Of a DNA stretch of 51,553 bases, positions 9,215 to 17,734 are shown piece by piece (the first letter of the stretch is position 1; every line of letters starts with the position of its first letter). Location: positions 1-51,553 of the forward strand of contig NZ_RQGG01000012.1 of NCBI RefSeq assembly GCF_004769665.1, read 5' to 3'. Made by a program: the position numbers and the translations under genes. Origin of the DNA: Leptospira kemamanensis (GTDB lineage Bacteria > Spirochaetota > Leptospiria > Leptospirales > Leptospiraceae). The notes under the pieces are model-generated. The model made no database searches. It was not told the DNA's origin and was given only the letters and a program-made list of their open reading frames with translations.

Positions 9215-10081
9215 TTAAGTAACCGCAAACACTTTCGAAAGCCCAAGTGAGATCGGCAATAAAGACAAAATGATGATGGCAACCAATCCCATTCCGAAAC
9301 TTGCCGCAAAACTTACATTTAATACGATCAAAGTCAATACACCCATTTTCACAGCCTTACGAATATTCATTGGTAACGGATTGCGGATGGCAAAGAAAAG
9401 TGGAGGAAATAACAAAATGGAATGAAGGGAAACAAAAGGTATAGTAAGAAAAAAATACCCTTTTTGGTAGGCGACAAATAACTGAATTCCTAATACTATT
9501 CCAAAAAAAATCAAAGCGAATATGAATTTGGATTTTCCACCACCTAACACTTCATTTTGGCTAATTAAGGTGATCGCGGCAATATAAACCACAGGTAATA
9601 AAGCATAAAAGATGACAGGTTCTGGAATTGGAATCACTGCAGTCATTCCTAAAATCAGATTTAGACCTCGGCAAATTCCCATTACCAAAGGACCCAAGAG
9701 AAAATGATGTTTGGCATACTGATCATAGAGTAAAACAAAAAAACAGATTCCAATCGAAACCAAAAAACTATTCCAATGATATATATAGGCCAACGATACG
9801 CCAAACAGAAGAAAGGTGACTCCCAAAACCAATGCCATTTGTTTCGATACTGCACCACTTGGAATTGGTCGTTCTGGTCTTTCCTTTGCATCGATGTCCC
9901 GATCAAAGTAGTCATTCAAAACGACTCCACCTGCATACAAACATACACTTGCAAATACTAAATATAAAAATGAAAGATCATCCCAGGCGTAGTTTACGAT
10001 ACACATCCCAGCCAAGATATCTGCTACGGCTGTGACGAGATTGGCAGGTCTTAATAATTGTAAGGTGGCTTTCAAAATCAT
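9215..10081 (-). CDS. eboC: EboC: UbiA-family prenyltransferase of the ebo operon
   Basis: 288 residues with about eight or nine transmembrane helices. The first aspartate-rich prenyl-diphosphate motif is NDYFDRDIDAKERPERPIPSG (about residues 56-76); the second is reduced to YDQYAK near residue 120. UbiA enzymes transfer an isoprenoid chain to an acceptor in the membrane. The acceptor here is unknown, but EboD next door could make a cyclic polyol. It starts at the base after the eboB stop. Confidence 0.87.
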   Translation of the reverse strand: MILKATLQLLRPANLVTAVADILAGMCIVNYAWDDLSFLYLVFASVCLYAGGVVLNDYFDRDIDAKERPERPIPSGAVSKQMALVLGVTFLLFGVSLAYIYHWNSFLVSIGICFFVLLYDQYAKHHFLLGPLVMGICRGLNLILGMTAVIPIPEPVIFYALLPVVYIAAITLISQNEVLGGGKSKFIFALIFFGIVLGIQLFVAYQKGYFFLTIPFVSLHSILLFPPLFFAIRNPLPMNIRKAVKMGVLTLIVLNVSFAASFGMGLVAIIILSLLPISLGLSKVFAVT

Positions 10082-11107
10082 CTATTCAATCAAAAGTGAG
10101 TTTCGGTTTTGTTTGGGTTGTTGTCCGCCACGTAATACCGTATTTCCATAATACTTATCTGATGGATCAGAAGCAACTCCCACTTCAAAATCAGAGATAT
10201 TAAGTTGGCCACTTTTCGAAAATGCTTCAATCGCATTGGTATAAGTCACTTTCTGAATGGTCTCTTTGGAAATTCCTTTTTCTAACATCAAGGCAGCTGT
10301 TTTTGGAATGGCAAGTGGATCAGAAATTCCCCAATCAGCACTGGAATTGATCATAATCCGTTCTGAACCATATTGTTCTACAATGGAAACCATTCGTTTG
10401 TTTCCCATTTTCGTAAATGGATAAATTGTAAATGCTGCGTAAAATCCTTGGTCTAACACTGATTTTACGGTTTCTTCATTATTATGATCCACTACTACCC
10501 AAGAAGGATCAAGTCCATGTTCTAAGGATATGGACATACTCCTTTCAGTTCCTCGTTTTTTGTCACGGTGAGGGGTATGAATTTGAACAGGTAATTTTGC
10601 TTCTTTTGCCAACTCTAACTGCAATCTGTAGTATTTTTCTTCTAAGTCAGTTTGATCATCAAATCCAATTTCACCTATGCCCACCACTCCTTCTTTATAA
10701 ATGTAAAGTGGGAGTATCTCCATCACCTCATCAGCCAAACGTTCGTTATTTGCCTCTCTCGAATTTAGGCCTATTGTACAATAATGTTTGATTCCGAATT
10801 GGGATGACCGAAATCTTTCCCATCCAACTAAACTACTATAATAATCCTTAAAGGTAGCAAGGCCAGTTCTTGGTTGCCCAACCCAAAAAGCAGGTTCAAT
10901 CACTGCCACAATCCCCGCTTGGGCCATATTTTGATAATCGTCTGTCGTACGAGAAACCATGTGGATATGGGGATCAAAAAATTGGAATCCTTTGATTTTC
11001 TCTCTGTATTCATCCCATTTCAAATCCACATGTGTTGGAATTTCTTTCGCTGCAGATTGAGCTTCAAAATGAGAAGGGTTTTCGGAATGTTTATTTGATT
11101 CACACAT
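10082..11107 (-). CDS. eboB: EboB: TatD-family metal-dependent hydrolase of the ebo operon
   Basis: 341 residues. The HxH motif in FFDPHIHM (about residue 48), EIGFDDQ, the QIHTPH segment and SSADWG near the C-terminus match the amidohydrolase/TatD barrel with its metal ligands. TatD proteins are metal-dependent nucleases or hydrolases. In ebo operons the family acts on an unknown compound. It lies 8 bases after eboA. Confidence 0.85.
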   Translation of the reverse strand: MCESNKHSENPSHFEAQSAAKEIPTHVDLKWDEYREKIKGFQFFDPHIHMVSRTTDDYQNMAQAGIVAVIEPAFWVGQPRTGLATFKDYYSSLVGWERFRSSQFGIKHYCTIGLNSREANNERLADEVMEILPLYIYKEGVVGIGEIGFDDQTDLEEKYYRLQLELAKEAKLPVQIHTPHRDKKRGTERSMSISLEHGLDPSWVVVDHNNEETVKSVLDQGFYAAFTIYPFTKMGNKRMVSIVEQYGSERIMINSSADWGISDPLAIPKTAALMLEKGISKETIQKVTYTNAIEAFSKSGQLNISDFEVGVASDPSDKYYGNTVLRGGQQPKQNRNSLLIE

Positions 11108-11115
11108 AAAGATTA

Positions 11116-11967
11116 TTAAAGGTTCGTTTGGTAATTAGACCAATTTAGTTTTCCACTTTGGATTTCTTCTTGGTATTTTGGATGTTTATTCCATAATTCT
11201 TTTGCTTCGTTTCGGTTGGATTCAAAAATGACGAAGGACGCTGCGATCACTTCTAATTCGTTTTGGGAATTCAGTAGTTTTTCCATTATGGGTAAATCCT
11301 CTGTTCTAAGAAAGGGTGAAACTAAACTCCATACATAAGAAGGGATTTCTCGATTAGCAGCCCATCGTTCATTGGCAAAATCAATGACACTCAAACTTAA
11401 ATTTTGATTCCTTCGTTCTTTTAGTCCATAAATCAATTCAATCGGTTTCCCATTAAAAATAGTTTTTAAGACCAATTGATTCCAAGCAAGTTCAGGAAAA
11501 TGTTGGTAAGGATAAGGATTCCCAATTGCGATCGCATCAAATACCGATCCCATATTGGAACGAACCGCATCAGTTGCTCTTGGTAGCCAAACTTCCGGAT
11601 AGGATAACAATGGTAATGCGGAATAAAGAGCAACCAACTCATTCAATTCTGCTGTATCAAATAGAGTTTCGATTATATGGGTAAACTCATTTTTAGGCAG
11701 AGAACTAAAATGTGTTAAAAACCAAACTCTGGCTAAACGAACTAAATCCCAATGGTCCACTTGAAATCCAGGTACATTGGGAATCCAATCATTGGAATCG
11801 TTTTGAAAATGGACCTCGGTTTTGGATAAAAATCGTGGTGCCTTTACAAATGCAGTCATAAGGTCTTTTGGTTCCATTTGTGAAATGGACTGAAGCCACA
11901 ACCATTCCTTCTCTGATGCTAATTTTTGAAGCAATGGGAGTAAATTGTCTGAAAATTCCGAACGCAT
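11116..11967 (-). CDS. eboA: EboA: first protein of the ebo operon, unknown biochemical role
   Basis: 283 residues, soluble and helix-rich, with no signal peptide. Motifs such as GFQVDHWDLVRLARVWFL and YSALPLLSYPEVWLPRATDAVRSNMGSVFDAIAIGNPYP match the EboA family as I recall it, where conserved segments fall around DAIxxxNPYP. It heads the minus-strand operon and diverges from a large porin across a 261-base gap that must hold both promoters. No catalytic function is established for EboA. The identification rests on motif memory plus the perfect A-to-F gene order behind it. Confidence 0.8.
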   Translation of the reverse strand: MRSEFSDNLLPLLQKLASEKEWLWLQSISQMEPKDLMTAFVKAPRFLSKTEVHFQNDSNDWIPNVPGFQVDHWDLVRLARVWFLTHFSSLPKNEFTHIIETLFDTAELNELVALYSALPLLSYPEVWLPRATDAVRSNMGSVFDAIAIGNPYPYQHFPELAWNQLVLKTIFNGKPIELIYGLKERRNQNLSLSVIDFANERWAANREIPSYVWSLVSPFLRTEDLPIMEKLLNSQNELEVIAASFVIFESNRNEAKELWNKHPKYQEEIQSGKLNWSNYQTNL

Positions 11968-12228
11968 AAGACTGACTCAGGAAATGATTTTTTTAGTTCT
12001 AACACTAGTAAACCAAATATTCAGATGCAAAATGGCTTTAAATGATTGAATTTATGCCTTCCATTTTTTAGCGAACGTCGGCGATGGGGTCATTAAAAAA
12101 TAGTAGGCAATTTTTACAAAAAATTGTACAAATAGCATTTCAAAAATTAGGTGTCATACGCAATCGAGAATTAATCGATAGAAACCTAAACTCAGTCCAT
12201 TCCACTGGCAAAAATTAGGGAGTACCAA

Positions 12229-14082
12229 ATGTACAGAGCATTCCACCAAACAAAAATTGGATTATTACTGATTCCTATTTTATTCTTTTTCTTAATAGGA
12301 AATTTGCAGGCTCAATTCATCACTCCCGTCAAAAAGGAAGAACCTGCACCTCCTCCACCCCCAGCGCCTGCACCAGTGACACCAACAACGCAAAGCCCTT
12401 CCGACACCACAAAAGAAACAACTCCTCCCGAAGAACCGACTGAGTATGTGAGTCCTATGAAAGGAAATTTAGCTGGCGAATATTTCAAGAGTTTTCAAAT
12501 CACAAACAAACAGAAAAAAGCGATCCAAGAAAATAAAAGTTTGTGGTTTGCTGATAGGTTTCGCGTTGGATTTGGAATCAGACCAAAAGCAGATTCCCTT
12601 TACAATACGGACTTTGATCGTTCTACATCTGACAATCGCAATACAGTCAGTAACCAAACCCAATTTTATCTAGTAGGTGATGTATCACCTAACATAACTT
12701 TTAAACTCACATTTCAAGATGTACGCTTATGGGGAGGAGAAGTAACTTCTGGTTCTTCTGACCAACGATTTGGAGTGATTTCGAATGGTGGCACCACAAT
12801 CGATACAACGAGACAAAGAGAAGTCCCTCTCAATAATTATTCAGGATTTCGAGAAGCTTTTTTAGATTTAAAAACAACCAATCAAATGTTTCGAGTTCGG
12901 ACAGGTCGTCAAATTTTAGACTTTGGTGATGGTCGCATTGTCGGAGCAAGGAATGATAGTTTAAACGGTAACGCTTTTGATGCAGTTCGTGCCACAGTCA
13001 CCATCCAAAAACAAAGTTTTGATGTAATCGGAGCGATTGTCAGTTCGGAAAACAACGCCAATAGTATGATTTCAAATAATTCCACACGATTTGGTGGGCC
13101 AGGTAACGCAAGTTATTATGGTGCGCATTATGGAATCAAACCTTGGGAATGGTTAGGGATTGAAGTGTATAATTTCACTTTATACAAACAAAAACAAAAA
13201 GCTACCACTACAACTCCCTATGGTTCCGATATTTATTACCGTGATTCCGACCAATTGAATACGTCTGGTTTTCGACTCACAAATCGTACAAAAAGTAACG
13301 CCTTACCCAAAGAAACAGGAATTGATTGGATGGTGGAAGCAGCTTGGCAAACAGGTTTTAATGGGGAAAGAGTTTCACCCGATTGGATCAATCAAAATGG
13401 TGCTTTAAAAACCAATAAAGTCACAGGGGAACCACCTCCACATTCAGAACCTGTGCGGTATAAGGCAAACATCGTAGCAGCTCAGTTAGGTTATACTCCT
13501 GTCAAAGAATTCCGAATTGGAATTCAATACGTGCAAGCCTCTGGTGATCCAAATCGAAATGATGGAAGTGTCGCTACGTATAATCCAATGTTTGCAACGA
13601 GACGGATGGCAGGTGGTGCGATTCCGTTTGCAGGAAATGGAAATTCTGGTTTAGTATTTTGGCAAAATATCAAAGATTATTCTCTTCATATCAAATATGA
13701 ATCTTCAAAGTGGGGTACATTTATCATCAATCCTCACTGGTATTACAAAGTAAAACTCCAAGATGGATATTATGAGAATAATAATTATGTAGCTGGAAGT
13801 AAAGCAACAGGAGAGACCGCATCTACAGAAGACTTTTACAATACAGAAGCCTACAATCCCAATCGTCCGAAACTTGGAAAACATGTCGCGACAGAGGTGA
13901 ACTTAATTTATATCGTTACCCCTTGGGAAAATGTTTCCTTTTGGTTTGGAGCAAGTTCTTTATACGGAGGGGATGCAATTCGAAATCAAAAAAACAATCC
14001 GTATGAAACGGATCCTTACAGAAGGTATGATTTCAAACCAAATGCAAGTTTTTTCACTTTCCAAACGGTGTTTGCGATTTAA
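12229..14082 (+). CDS. Outer-membrane beta-barrel porin, alginate-export (AlgE-like) type
   Basis: 617 residues. A hydrophobic signal peptide ends at NLQA|Q, followed by a proline-rich linker (about residues 38-70) and a barrel with alternating aromatic strands ending in the typical terminal phenylalanine motif (FFTFQTVFAI). Segments like FRVGFGIRPKADSLYNTDFD, VRTGRQILDFGDGRIVGARN and SFDVIGAIVSS fit the alginate_exp domain family. The family forms passive channels for anionic or other solutes. The start has a good AGGGAG ribosome-binding site seven bases upstream. It is divergent from eboA, so a role in moving an Ebo-related product is possible but unproven. Confidence 0.78.
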   Translation: MYRAFHQTKIGLLLIPILFFFLIGNLQAQFITPVKKEEPAPPPPPAPAPVTPTTQSPSDTTKETTPPEEPTEYVSPMKGNLAGEYFKSFQITNKQKKAIQENKSLWFADRFRVGFGIRPKADSLYNTDFDRSTSDNRNTVSNQTQFYLVGDVSPNITFKLTFQDVRLWGGEVTSGSSDQRFGVISNGGTTIDTTRQREVPLNNYSGFREAFLDLKTTNQMFRVRTGRQILDFGDGRIVGARNDSLNGNAFDAVRATVTIQKQSFDVIGAIVSSENNANSMISNNSTRFGGPGNASYYGAHYGIKPWEWLGIEVYNFTLYKQKQKATTTTPYGSDIYYRDSDQLNTSGFRLTNRTKSNALPKETGIDWMVEAAWQTGFNGERVSPDWINQNGALKTNKVTGEPPPHSEPVRYKANIVAAQLGYTPVKEFRIGIQYVQASGDPNRNDGSVATYNPMFATRRMAGGAIPFAGNGNSGLVFWQNIKDYSLHIKYESSKWGTFIINPHWYYKVKLQDGYYENNNYVAGSKATGETASTEDFYNTEAYNPNRPKLGKHVATEVNLIYIVTPWENVSFWFGASSLYGGDAIRNQKNNPYETDPYRRYDFKPNASFFTFQTVFAI

Positions 14083-14088
14083 CAAAAC

Positions 14089-14784
14089 TTATTTTTTTGA
14101 ATTTGGACTCAAACCATTTAATATTAAGTCCAGTCCAAATTCAAAATTATGGATTCCGTTGTATTTACCACTAGCGACTTCCTTACTTAGATTCAAAAAA
14201 TAAGGTAACTCATCGGGTTTGATCATAGGAAGGTATTCCTTTGCCTTGCTTTCATATTCATCCGGAGAAAATGGAAAATTTAACTCTTGTAATGTGAATC
14301 CGTAAATGTGGCTGTCAATTGCATTGATGATATGGTCTGCTTGTTTATAAGAAAACCCTGCTTCCACCAAACATCCTAAAGTTAGATTAAAATACTGAAG
14401 CATATGTTCGCCCACATTGACTCTTGAGACTAGTAACACTGTCAACCATGGATGAGTTAATAACACTTCTCGAACTGATTTTGCTCGTTTTTTGATCTCT
14501 TTTTTCCAATCTCCACCCTGTTTGGGTTTAAAAAATTGTTTCACACAAGTCTCAACCATCCCATCCAAAAGTTCATCTTTGTTTTGAATATGATTGTACA
14601 AAGACATAGCCTCAACTCCTAATGAGTTTGCTAAATTTCTCATAGAAAGAGCTTCTATGCCATTCCGATCTGCATATTGAATGGCTGTTTGGATCACCAA
14701 ATCTTTCGAAAGGTTTTTCCTAGGTTTTTGAATCTTTTTTTTGGTCGCCAATCCTTCACTTTCCTCAATTACAAATACTATCAT
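14089..14784 (-). CDS. TetR-family transcriptional regulator
   Basis: 231 residues with the helix-turn-helix ALSMRNLANSLGVEAMSLYNHIQNKDEL (about residues 45-72) and a TetR_C-like ligand domain. The N-terminus is rich in lysine (KKKIQKPRKNL), and a downstream start is possible because no strong ribosome-binding site precedes the ATG. It faces away from a quinone oxidoreductase-like gene, and a perfect palindrome lies in the shared region. The natural model is that it represses that gene and itself until a small electrophile or quinone binds. Confidence 0.8.
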   Translation of the reverse strand: MIVFVIEESEGLATKKKIQKPRKNLSKDLVIQTAIQYADRNGIEALSMRNLANSLGVEAMSLYNHIQNKDELLDGMVETCVKQFFKPKQGGDWKKEIKKRAKSVREVLLTHPWLTVLLVSRVNVGEHMLQYFNLTLGCLVEAGFSYKQADHIINAIDSHIYGFTLQELNFPFSPDEYESKAKEYLPMIKPDELPYFLNLSKEVASGKYNGIHNFEFGLDLILNGLSPNSKK

Positions 14785-14855
14785 GGATCTATCATAAAAA
14801 TCACTACTATTCTATATAAAATTCTTCTTTTTTAAGAAATAAATTTCATTGACAG

Positions 14856-14870
14856 ACTTACACTGTAAGT
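14856..14870. promoter_or_regulatory. Perfect 7-1-7 palindrome, probable TetR operator
   Basis: ACTTACACTGTAAGT is an exact inverted repeat (7-base arms, one central base). It directly follows a TTGACA -35 element at 14849-14854, so a bound repressor would block the promoter of the oxidoreductase gene that starts at 14896. Confidence 0.6.
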
Positions 14871-14895
14871 ATTTTTCAAATCCAGGAGTATTCCC

Positions 14896-15855
14896 TTGAA
14901 AGTCATCACAAATCGAAAATATGGACCACCAGAAGTATTAAAACTAGAAGAATGGGAGATCCCGATTCCCAAAGAGAATCAAATTCAAATACGCATTATC
15001 AATACAGCAGTGAATACAGGAGATTGGAGAATTCGAAAACCGGACCCCAAAGTGGTTCGTTTGTATTTTGGTATTTTGAAACCGAAAAATGTGATTCTTG
15101 GAGCTTGTTATGCTGGCATCGTGGAAGCAGTTGGTAAAAAGGTAACTTCCTTTAAAGTAGGAGATCGAGTCCTTGGTTCCAGGGGAATCAAAATGGGAGC
15201 ATACGCGGAATATATTTGTGAAGAAGAAAATGCACTTGTCACCAAACTTCCGAATACGATGTCCTTTGCGGAGGGTGCTGCCATTTCCTTTGGAGGTCTG
15301 ACTGCCCTTGATTTCATCAAAAGATGTAACATTCAAAATGGGCAATCCGTTGTGATTTATGGAGCATCCAGTTCCGTTGGATCTTCTGCAATCCAATTGG
15401 CAAAACATTTTGGAGCTCATGTCACTGCTGTTAGTAGTCAGGGCAATTTTGATTTGGTAAAATCACTTGGCGCAGACGAGACTTATGACTACGAATCCTT
15501 TATTGCGAGTCATCATCAATATGATGTATTTATTGAATGTGTTGGGAAATCAGAAATTCCAATGAATTTGGATCATTTAAAGAAAGGTGGTCATTTGGTT
15601 CTTGTCGGTGCAAACTTCGGACAAATGTGGGATGCCTTTTGTCTAAAGGTTTTCAAAAAACTCAACATCCACTTTGGGCCTATTGAAGAAAGATTAGATC
15701 ATTTACATTATTTAATTAGTTTAGTGAATCTTGGAACTTACAAAGTCAATATTGATCGGAAATTTCCTTTGGAAGATATGGTTTCTGCTCACCGTTATGT
15801 GGAAGCAGGACATAAAAAAGGGAATGTTGTGGTTGATGTAACAAAAGAAAAATAA
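14896..15855 (+). CDS. Medium-chain NAD(P)-dependent oxidoreductase, quinone-reductase type
   Basis: 319 residues with the zinc-free MDR pattern: GroES-like N-terminal half (TAVNTGDWRIRKPD, GVEVGKKV-like VEAVGKKVTSFKVGDRV) and a Rossmann domain near residue 155 (VVIYGASSSVGSSAIQLAKHFGA). The zinc-binding cysteines of alcohol dehydrogenase are absent. It likely reduces quinones or enones with NADPH. The start codon is TTG, set by an AGGAG site seven bases upstream and the family N-terminus (MKVITNRKYGPPEVLKLEEW). It is followed by a strong terminator. Confidence 0.85.
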   Translation: MKVITNRKYGPPEVLKLEEWEIPIPKENQIQIRIINTAVNTGDWRIRKPDPKVVRLYFGILKPKNVILGACYAGIVEAVGKKVTSFKVGDRVLGSRGIKMGAYAEYICEEENALVTKLPNTMSFAEGAAISFGGLTALDFIKRCNIQNGQSVVIYGASSSVGSSAIQLAKHFGAHVTAVSSQGNFDLVKSLGADETYDYESFIASHHQYDVFIECVGKSEIPMNLDHLKKGGHLVLVGANFGQMWDAFCLKVFKKLNIHFGPIEERLDHLHYLISLVNLGTYKVNIDRKFPLEDMVSAHRYVEAGHKKGNVVVDVTKEK

Positions 15856-15861
15856 GTAAGA

Positions 15862-15892
15862 AAAGCCCACTGTAACAGTGACAGCGGGCTTT
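15862..15892 (+). terminator. Rho-independent terminator after the oxidoreductase
   Basis: AAAGCCC and GGGCTTT arms close a hairpin 6 bases after the stop, with extra pairing inside (ACTGT/ACAG). A TTGTTCT tail follows. It may also serve the converging Cys-rich gene. Confidence 0.7.
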
Positions 15893-15908
15893 GTTCTCGT
15901 CTTCTAGG

Positions 15909-16196
15909 TTAATTGAGTTTGGTTTGAGTTGGTAAACCTTGTTTTTTTGTTCCTAAGATGGTGAGGTCTTCATACGATCTGTCCGCTTTGCAAACTTTCA
16001 CATTGGCAGCAGTGGAACAAGAGGAAGTTCCAGAAATTTTACATCCTTTGTTTTCACAGGCTTTTCTGTCATTTCCTCGGCATTGTTGGCAACCATTCGT
16101 GCTTCCATTTCCACACAAAAAACAATCTTCCGCAAACAATGCAGTTGATGAAAATAACACCATCAATGCAAAACTAAACGTGACCAATGTTCTCAT
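15909..16196 (-). CDS. Small secreted cysteine-rich protein of unknown function
   Basis: 95 residues. A clear signal peptide ends near FSSTALFA|ED, leaving a mature protein of about 73 residues with eight cysteines (CFLC, CQQC, and four single cysteines). The paired spacing suggests disulfides or metal binding in the periplasm. The start has an excellent AGGAG six bases upstream. I do not recognise the family. Confidence 0.65.
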   Translation of the reverse strand: MRTLVTFSFALMVLFSSTALFAEDCFLCGNGSTNGCQQCRGNDRKACENKGCKISGTSSCSTAANVKVCKADRSYEDLTILGTKKQGLPTQTKLN

Positions 16197-16278
16197 ATAT
16201 TCTCCTACCTATGAACTTTAAAAAGTTACACAAGAAGCAAAATTCTACTCAGTGGAAACTTTTTGACAAACAGAATTT

Positions 16279-17136
16279 TCATTTTGGAGCAGATGGAATC
16301 ACATAAAATAGAATCGCAAAAAAATGGCAAATGCTACCTGACAAAACAAAGAGATGCCATATCGCATGGTTCATGGGAAGTCTGTCCCATAGGTAAAAAA
16401 TCACACCAAAGGTATAACTCAAACCCCCCGCAACAAGCCAGGACATTCCCGCGACACCAATGGCAGTGCGGATATCATTGGCAACAAAAATGGCAAGCCA
16501 TCCCATGATGATGTAAACCGCTACTCGAATCCCACTAAACTTTCCAGGAAAGAGTAAGAGTAACGCCACACCGAGAAATGCCAAAACCCAAATGATGACA
16601 AATAGATACCAACCCCATTCTGAATTTTCACGCAAACTAACAAGCGTAAATGGAGTATAAGTTCCAGCAATCAATAGATAAATGGAAGCATGATCAATGA
16701 CTTTGAAAATCTTTTTTGTAGCAGTATGGTAAATCGCATGGTAGAGAGTGGATGCTAAGTATAAAATGATCAGTGTTGCTCCGTAAATTGCGGAACTGAA
16801 TACATGCCAAATATCTCCATAGAGAACTGCCATGGTGACAAGGATGGAAAGTCCGGCGATGGAAAGCCCACCTCCAATTCCATGAGTGACTGAATTTGCG
16901 ATTTCATGCCCAATGGAGTATTCATGCACCGTGTCCATTAAGGCTTGGATAGAATCATTCTCGTTTTCTACCGTTTTGGATTTCGAACCCTTAGAACGAT
17001 TTGAATCCGTTTTTAGAATTGATTTAGATGATTTTTTTTGGTTTGTCTTCGATTGGGAAATTGATTTTTGATCGGAAGTTTTTTTTGAGGAAGATGGTTT
17101 TTGTTTTGGTTTTGGTTTCGCTTTTTTGGCTTTCAT
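16279..17136 (-). CDS. Hemolysin III / PAQR-family membrane protein with a long basic N-terminus
   Basis: 285 residues; the HlyIII domain proper starts near residue 70 (HEYSIGHEIANSVTHGIGGG) and has seven membrane helices. Conserved elements are STLYHAIYHT, DHASIYLLIAGTYTPF and HAIWHLFVLSGSICHFFAI, which provide the His/Asp zinc site of the family. The first 65 residues are almost only Lys, Ser, Pro and Gln, an unusual extension, and no ribosome-binding site is obvious before the ATG. A later start (for example MDTVHEYS) would give the usual family size. The cellular role of HlyIII is not settled, despite the name. Confidence 0.8.
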   Translation of the reverse strand: MKAKKAKPKPKQKPSSSKKTSDQKSISQSKTNQKKSSKSILKTDSNRSKGSKSKTVENENDSIQALMDTVHEYSIGHEIANSVTHGIGGGLSIAGLSILVTMAVLYGDIWHVFSSAIYGATLIILYLASTLYHAIYHTATKKIFKVIDHASIYLLIAGTYTPFTLVSLRENSEWGWYLFVIIWVLAFLGVALLLLFPGKFSGIRVAVYIIMGWLAIFVANDIRTAIGVAGMSWLVAGGLSYTFGVIFYLWDRLPMNHAIWHLFVLSGSICHFFAILFYVIPSAPK

Positions 17137-17339
17137 TCGTTTGGACTGGTCTCATTACACCCTTATCGAGTATGAGGGTCAACCCAAAGAAAAGTTTCAA
17201 AAATACAAAGACGAATAGAGAATTGTTCCTATTCTATCAACACTTTCGATTCAAATCAAAACAAGAACGGAGAACCAATTCCATCTAAATTCCCTTATCC
17301 CAACTTTGGGAGGAACGTTCACTGGTTCTCCGAAAGTTC
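17137..17339. other. Intergenic region with a long inverted repeat
   Basis: The arms GGAGAACCA (17269-17277) and TGGTTCTCC (17323-17331) could close a stem over a 45-base loop downstream of the EF-hand gene. There is no good T-run, so terminator function is uncertain. No gene is supported here. Confidence 0.35.
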
Positions 17340-17669
17340 TTATTCGGTATCTGCGGCTTGGTTTTTCTTTTTGCCTTGTTTTTTGTTTTCTTTGGCTTTT
17401 TCTTTCATTTTGTCTTTTTGGTCCATTCGTTTCTCTTTTAATTCATCTGCAGAGATAGAACCATCAGCATCTTTGTCCATTTCTTGGAACATTCCATCAT
17501 GGAATTTTTGCCATTCTTCTTTGGAAATTTTTTTATCTCCATCGGTATCCATTTTCTTAAAATGTTCACCAGCCATCATCCCTTTGCCTGGGGCATCTTT
17601 GTCGTGAGCGAAAAGTGAAAGGGATAGTGCCATACACACTACTAAAATCAACTGCATTCCTATTTTCAT
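17340..17669 (-). CDS. Secreted EF-hand calcium-binding protein
   Basis: 109 residues from the chosen start. Signal peptide MKIGMQLILVVCMALSLSLF, then two EF-hand loops, DTDGDKKISKEE and DKDADGSISADE, with the regular Asp spacing. A Lys/Glu-rich tail follows (KEKAKENKKQGKKKNQ). The reading frame is open up to 17714, but the ATG at 17669 has GAGG upstream and gives a proper signal peptide. The longer frame would also run through the terminator of the gene upstream. It probably buffers or senses calcium in the periplasm. Confidence 0.75.
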   Translation of the reverse strand: MKIGMQLILVVCMALSLSLFAHDKDAPGKGMMAGEHFKKMDTDGDKKISKEEWQKFHDGMFQEMDKDADGSISADELKEKRMDQKDKMKEKAKENKKQGKKKNQAADTE

Positions 17670-17696
17670 AAAAACCTCGGAGCTAAGAGTAAGTGA

Positions 17697-17719
17697 TAAA
17701 AAGGGATTCGTCAATCCCT
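17697..17719 (-). terminator. Terminator after the acyl-CoA dehydrogenase gene
   Basis: On the minus strand AGGGATT-GACG-AATCCCT forms a hairpin followed directly by TTTTT, 16 bases after the stop of the acyl-CoA dehydrogenase. Confidence 0.75.
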
Positions 17720-17734
17720 CTTATCCATTTTTTC

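Noticed and set aside
10432..10791. 119-codon frame antisense to eboB
   Set aside because: A shadow of the clear EboB coding sequence with no start signal or motif.
17120..17215. Plus-strand coding-like tail (LDWSHYTLIEYEGQPKEKF) beside the hemolysin III gene
   Set aside because: It looks faintly protein-like but is short, has no start and no recognised family; not enough to call a gene remnant.
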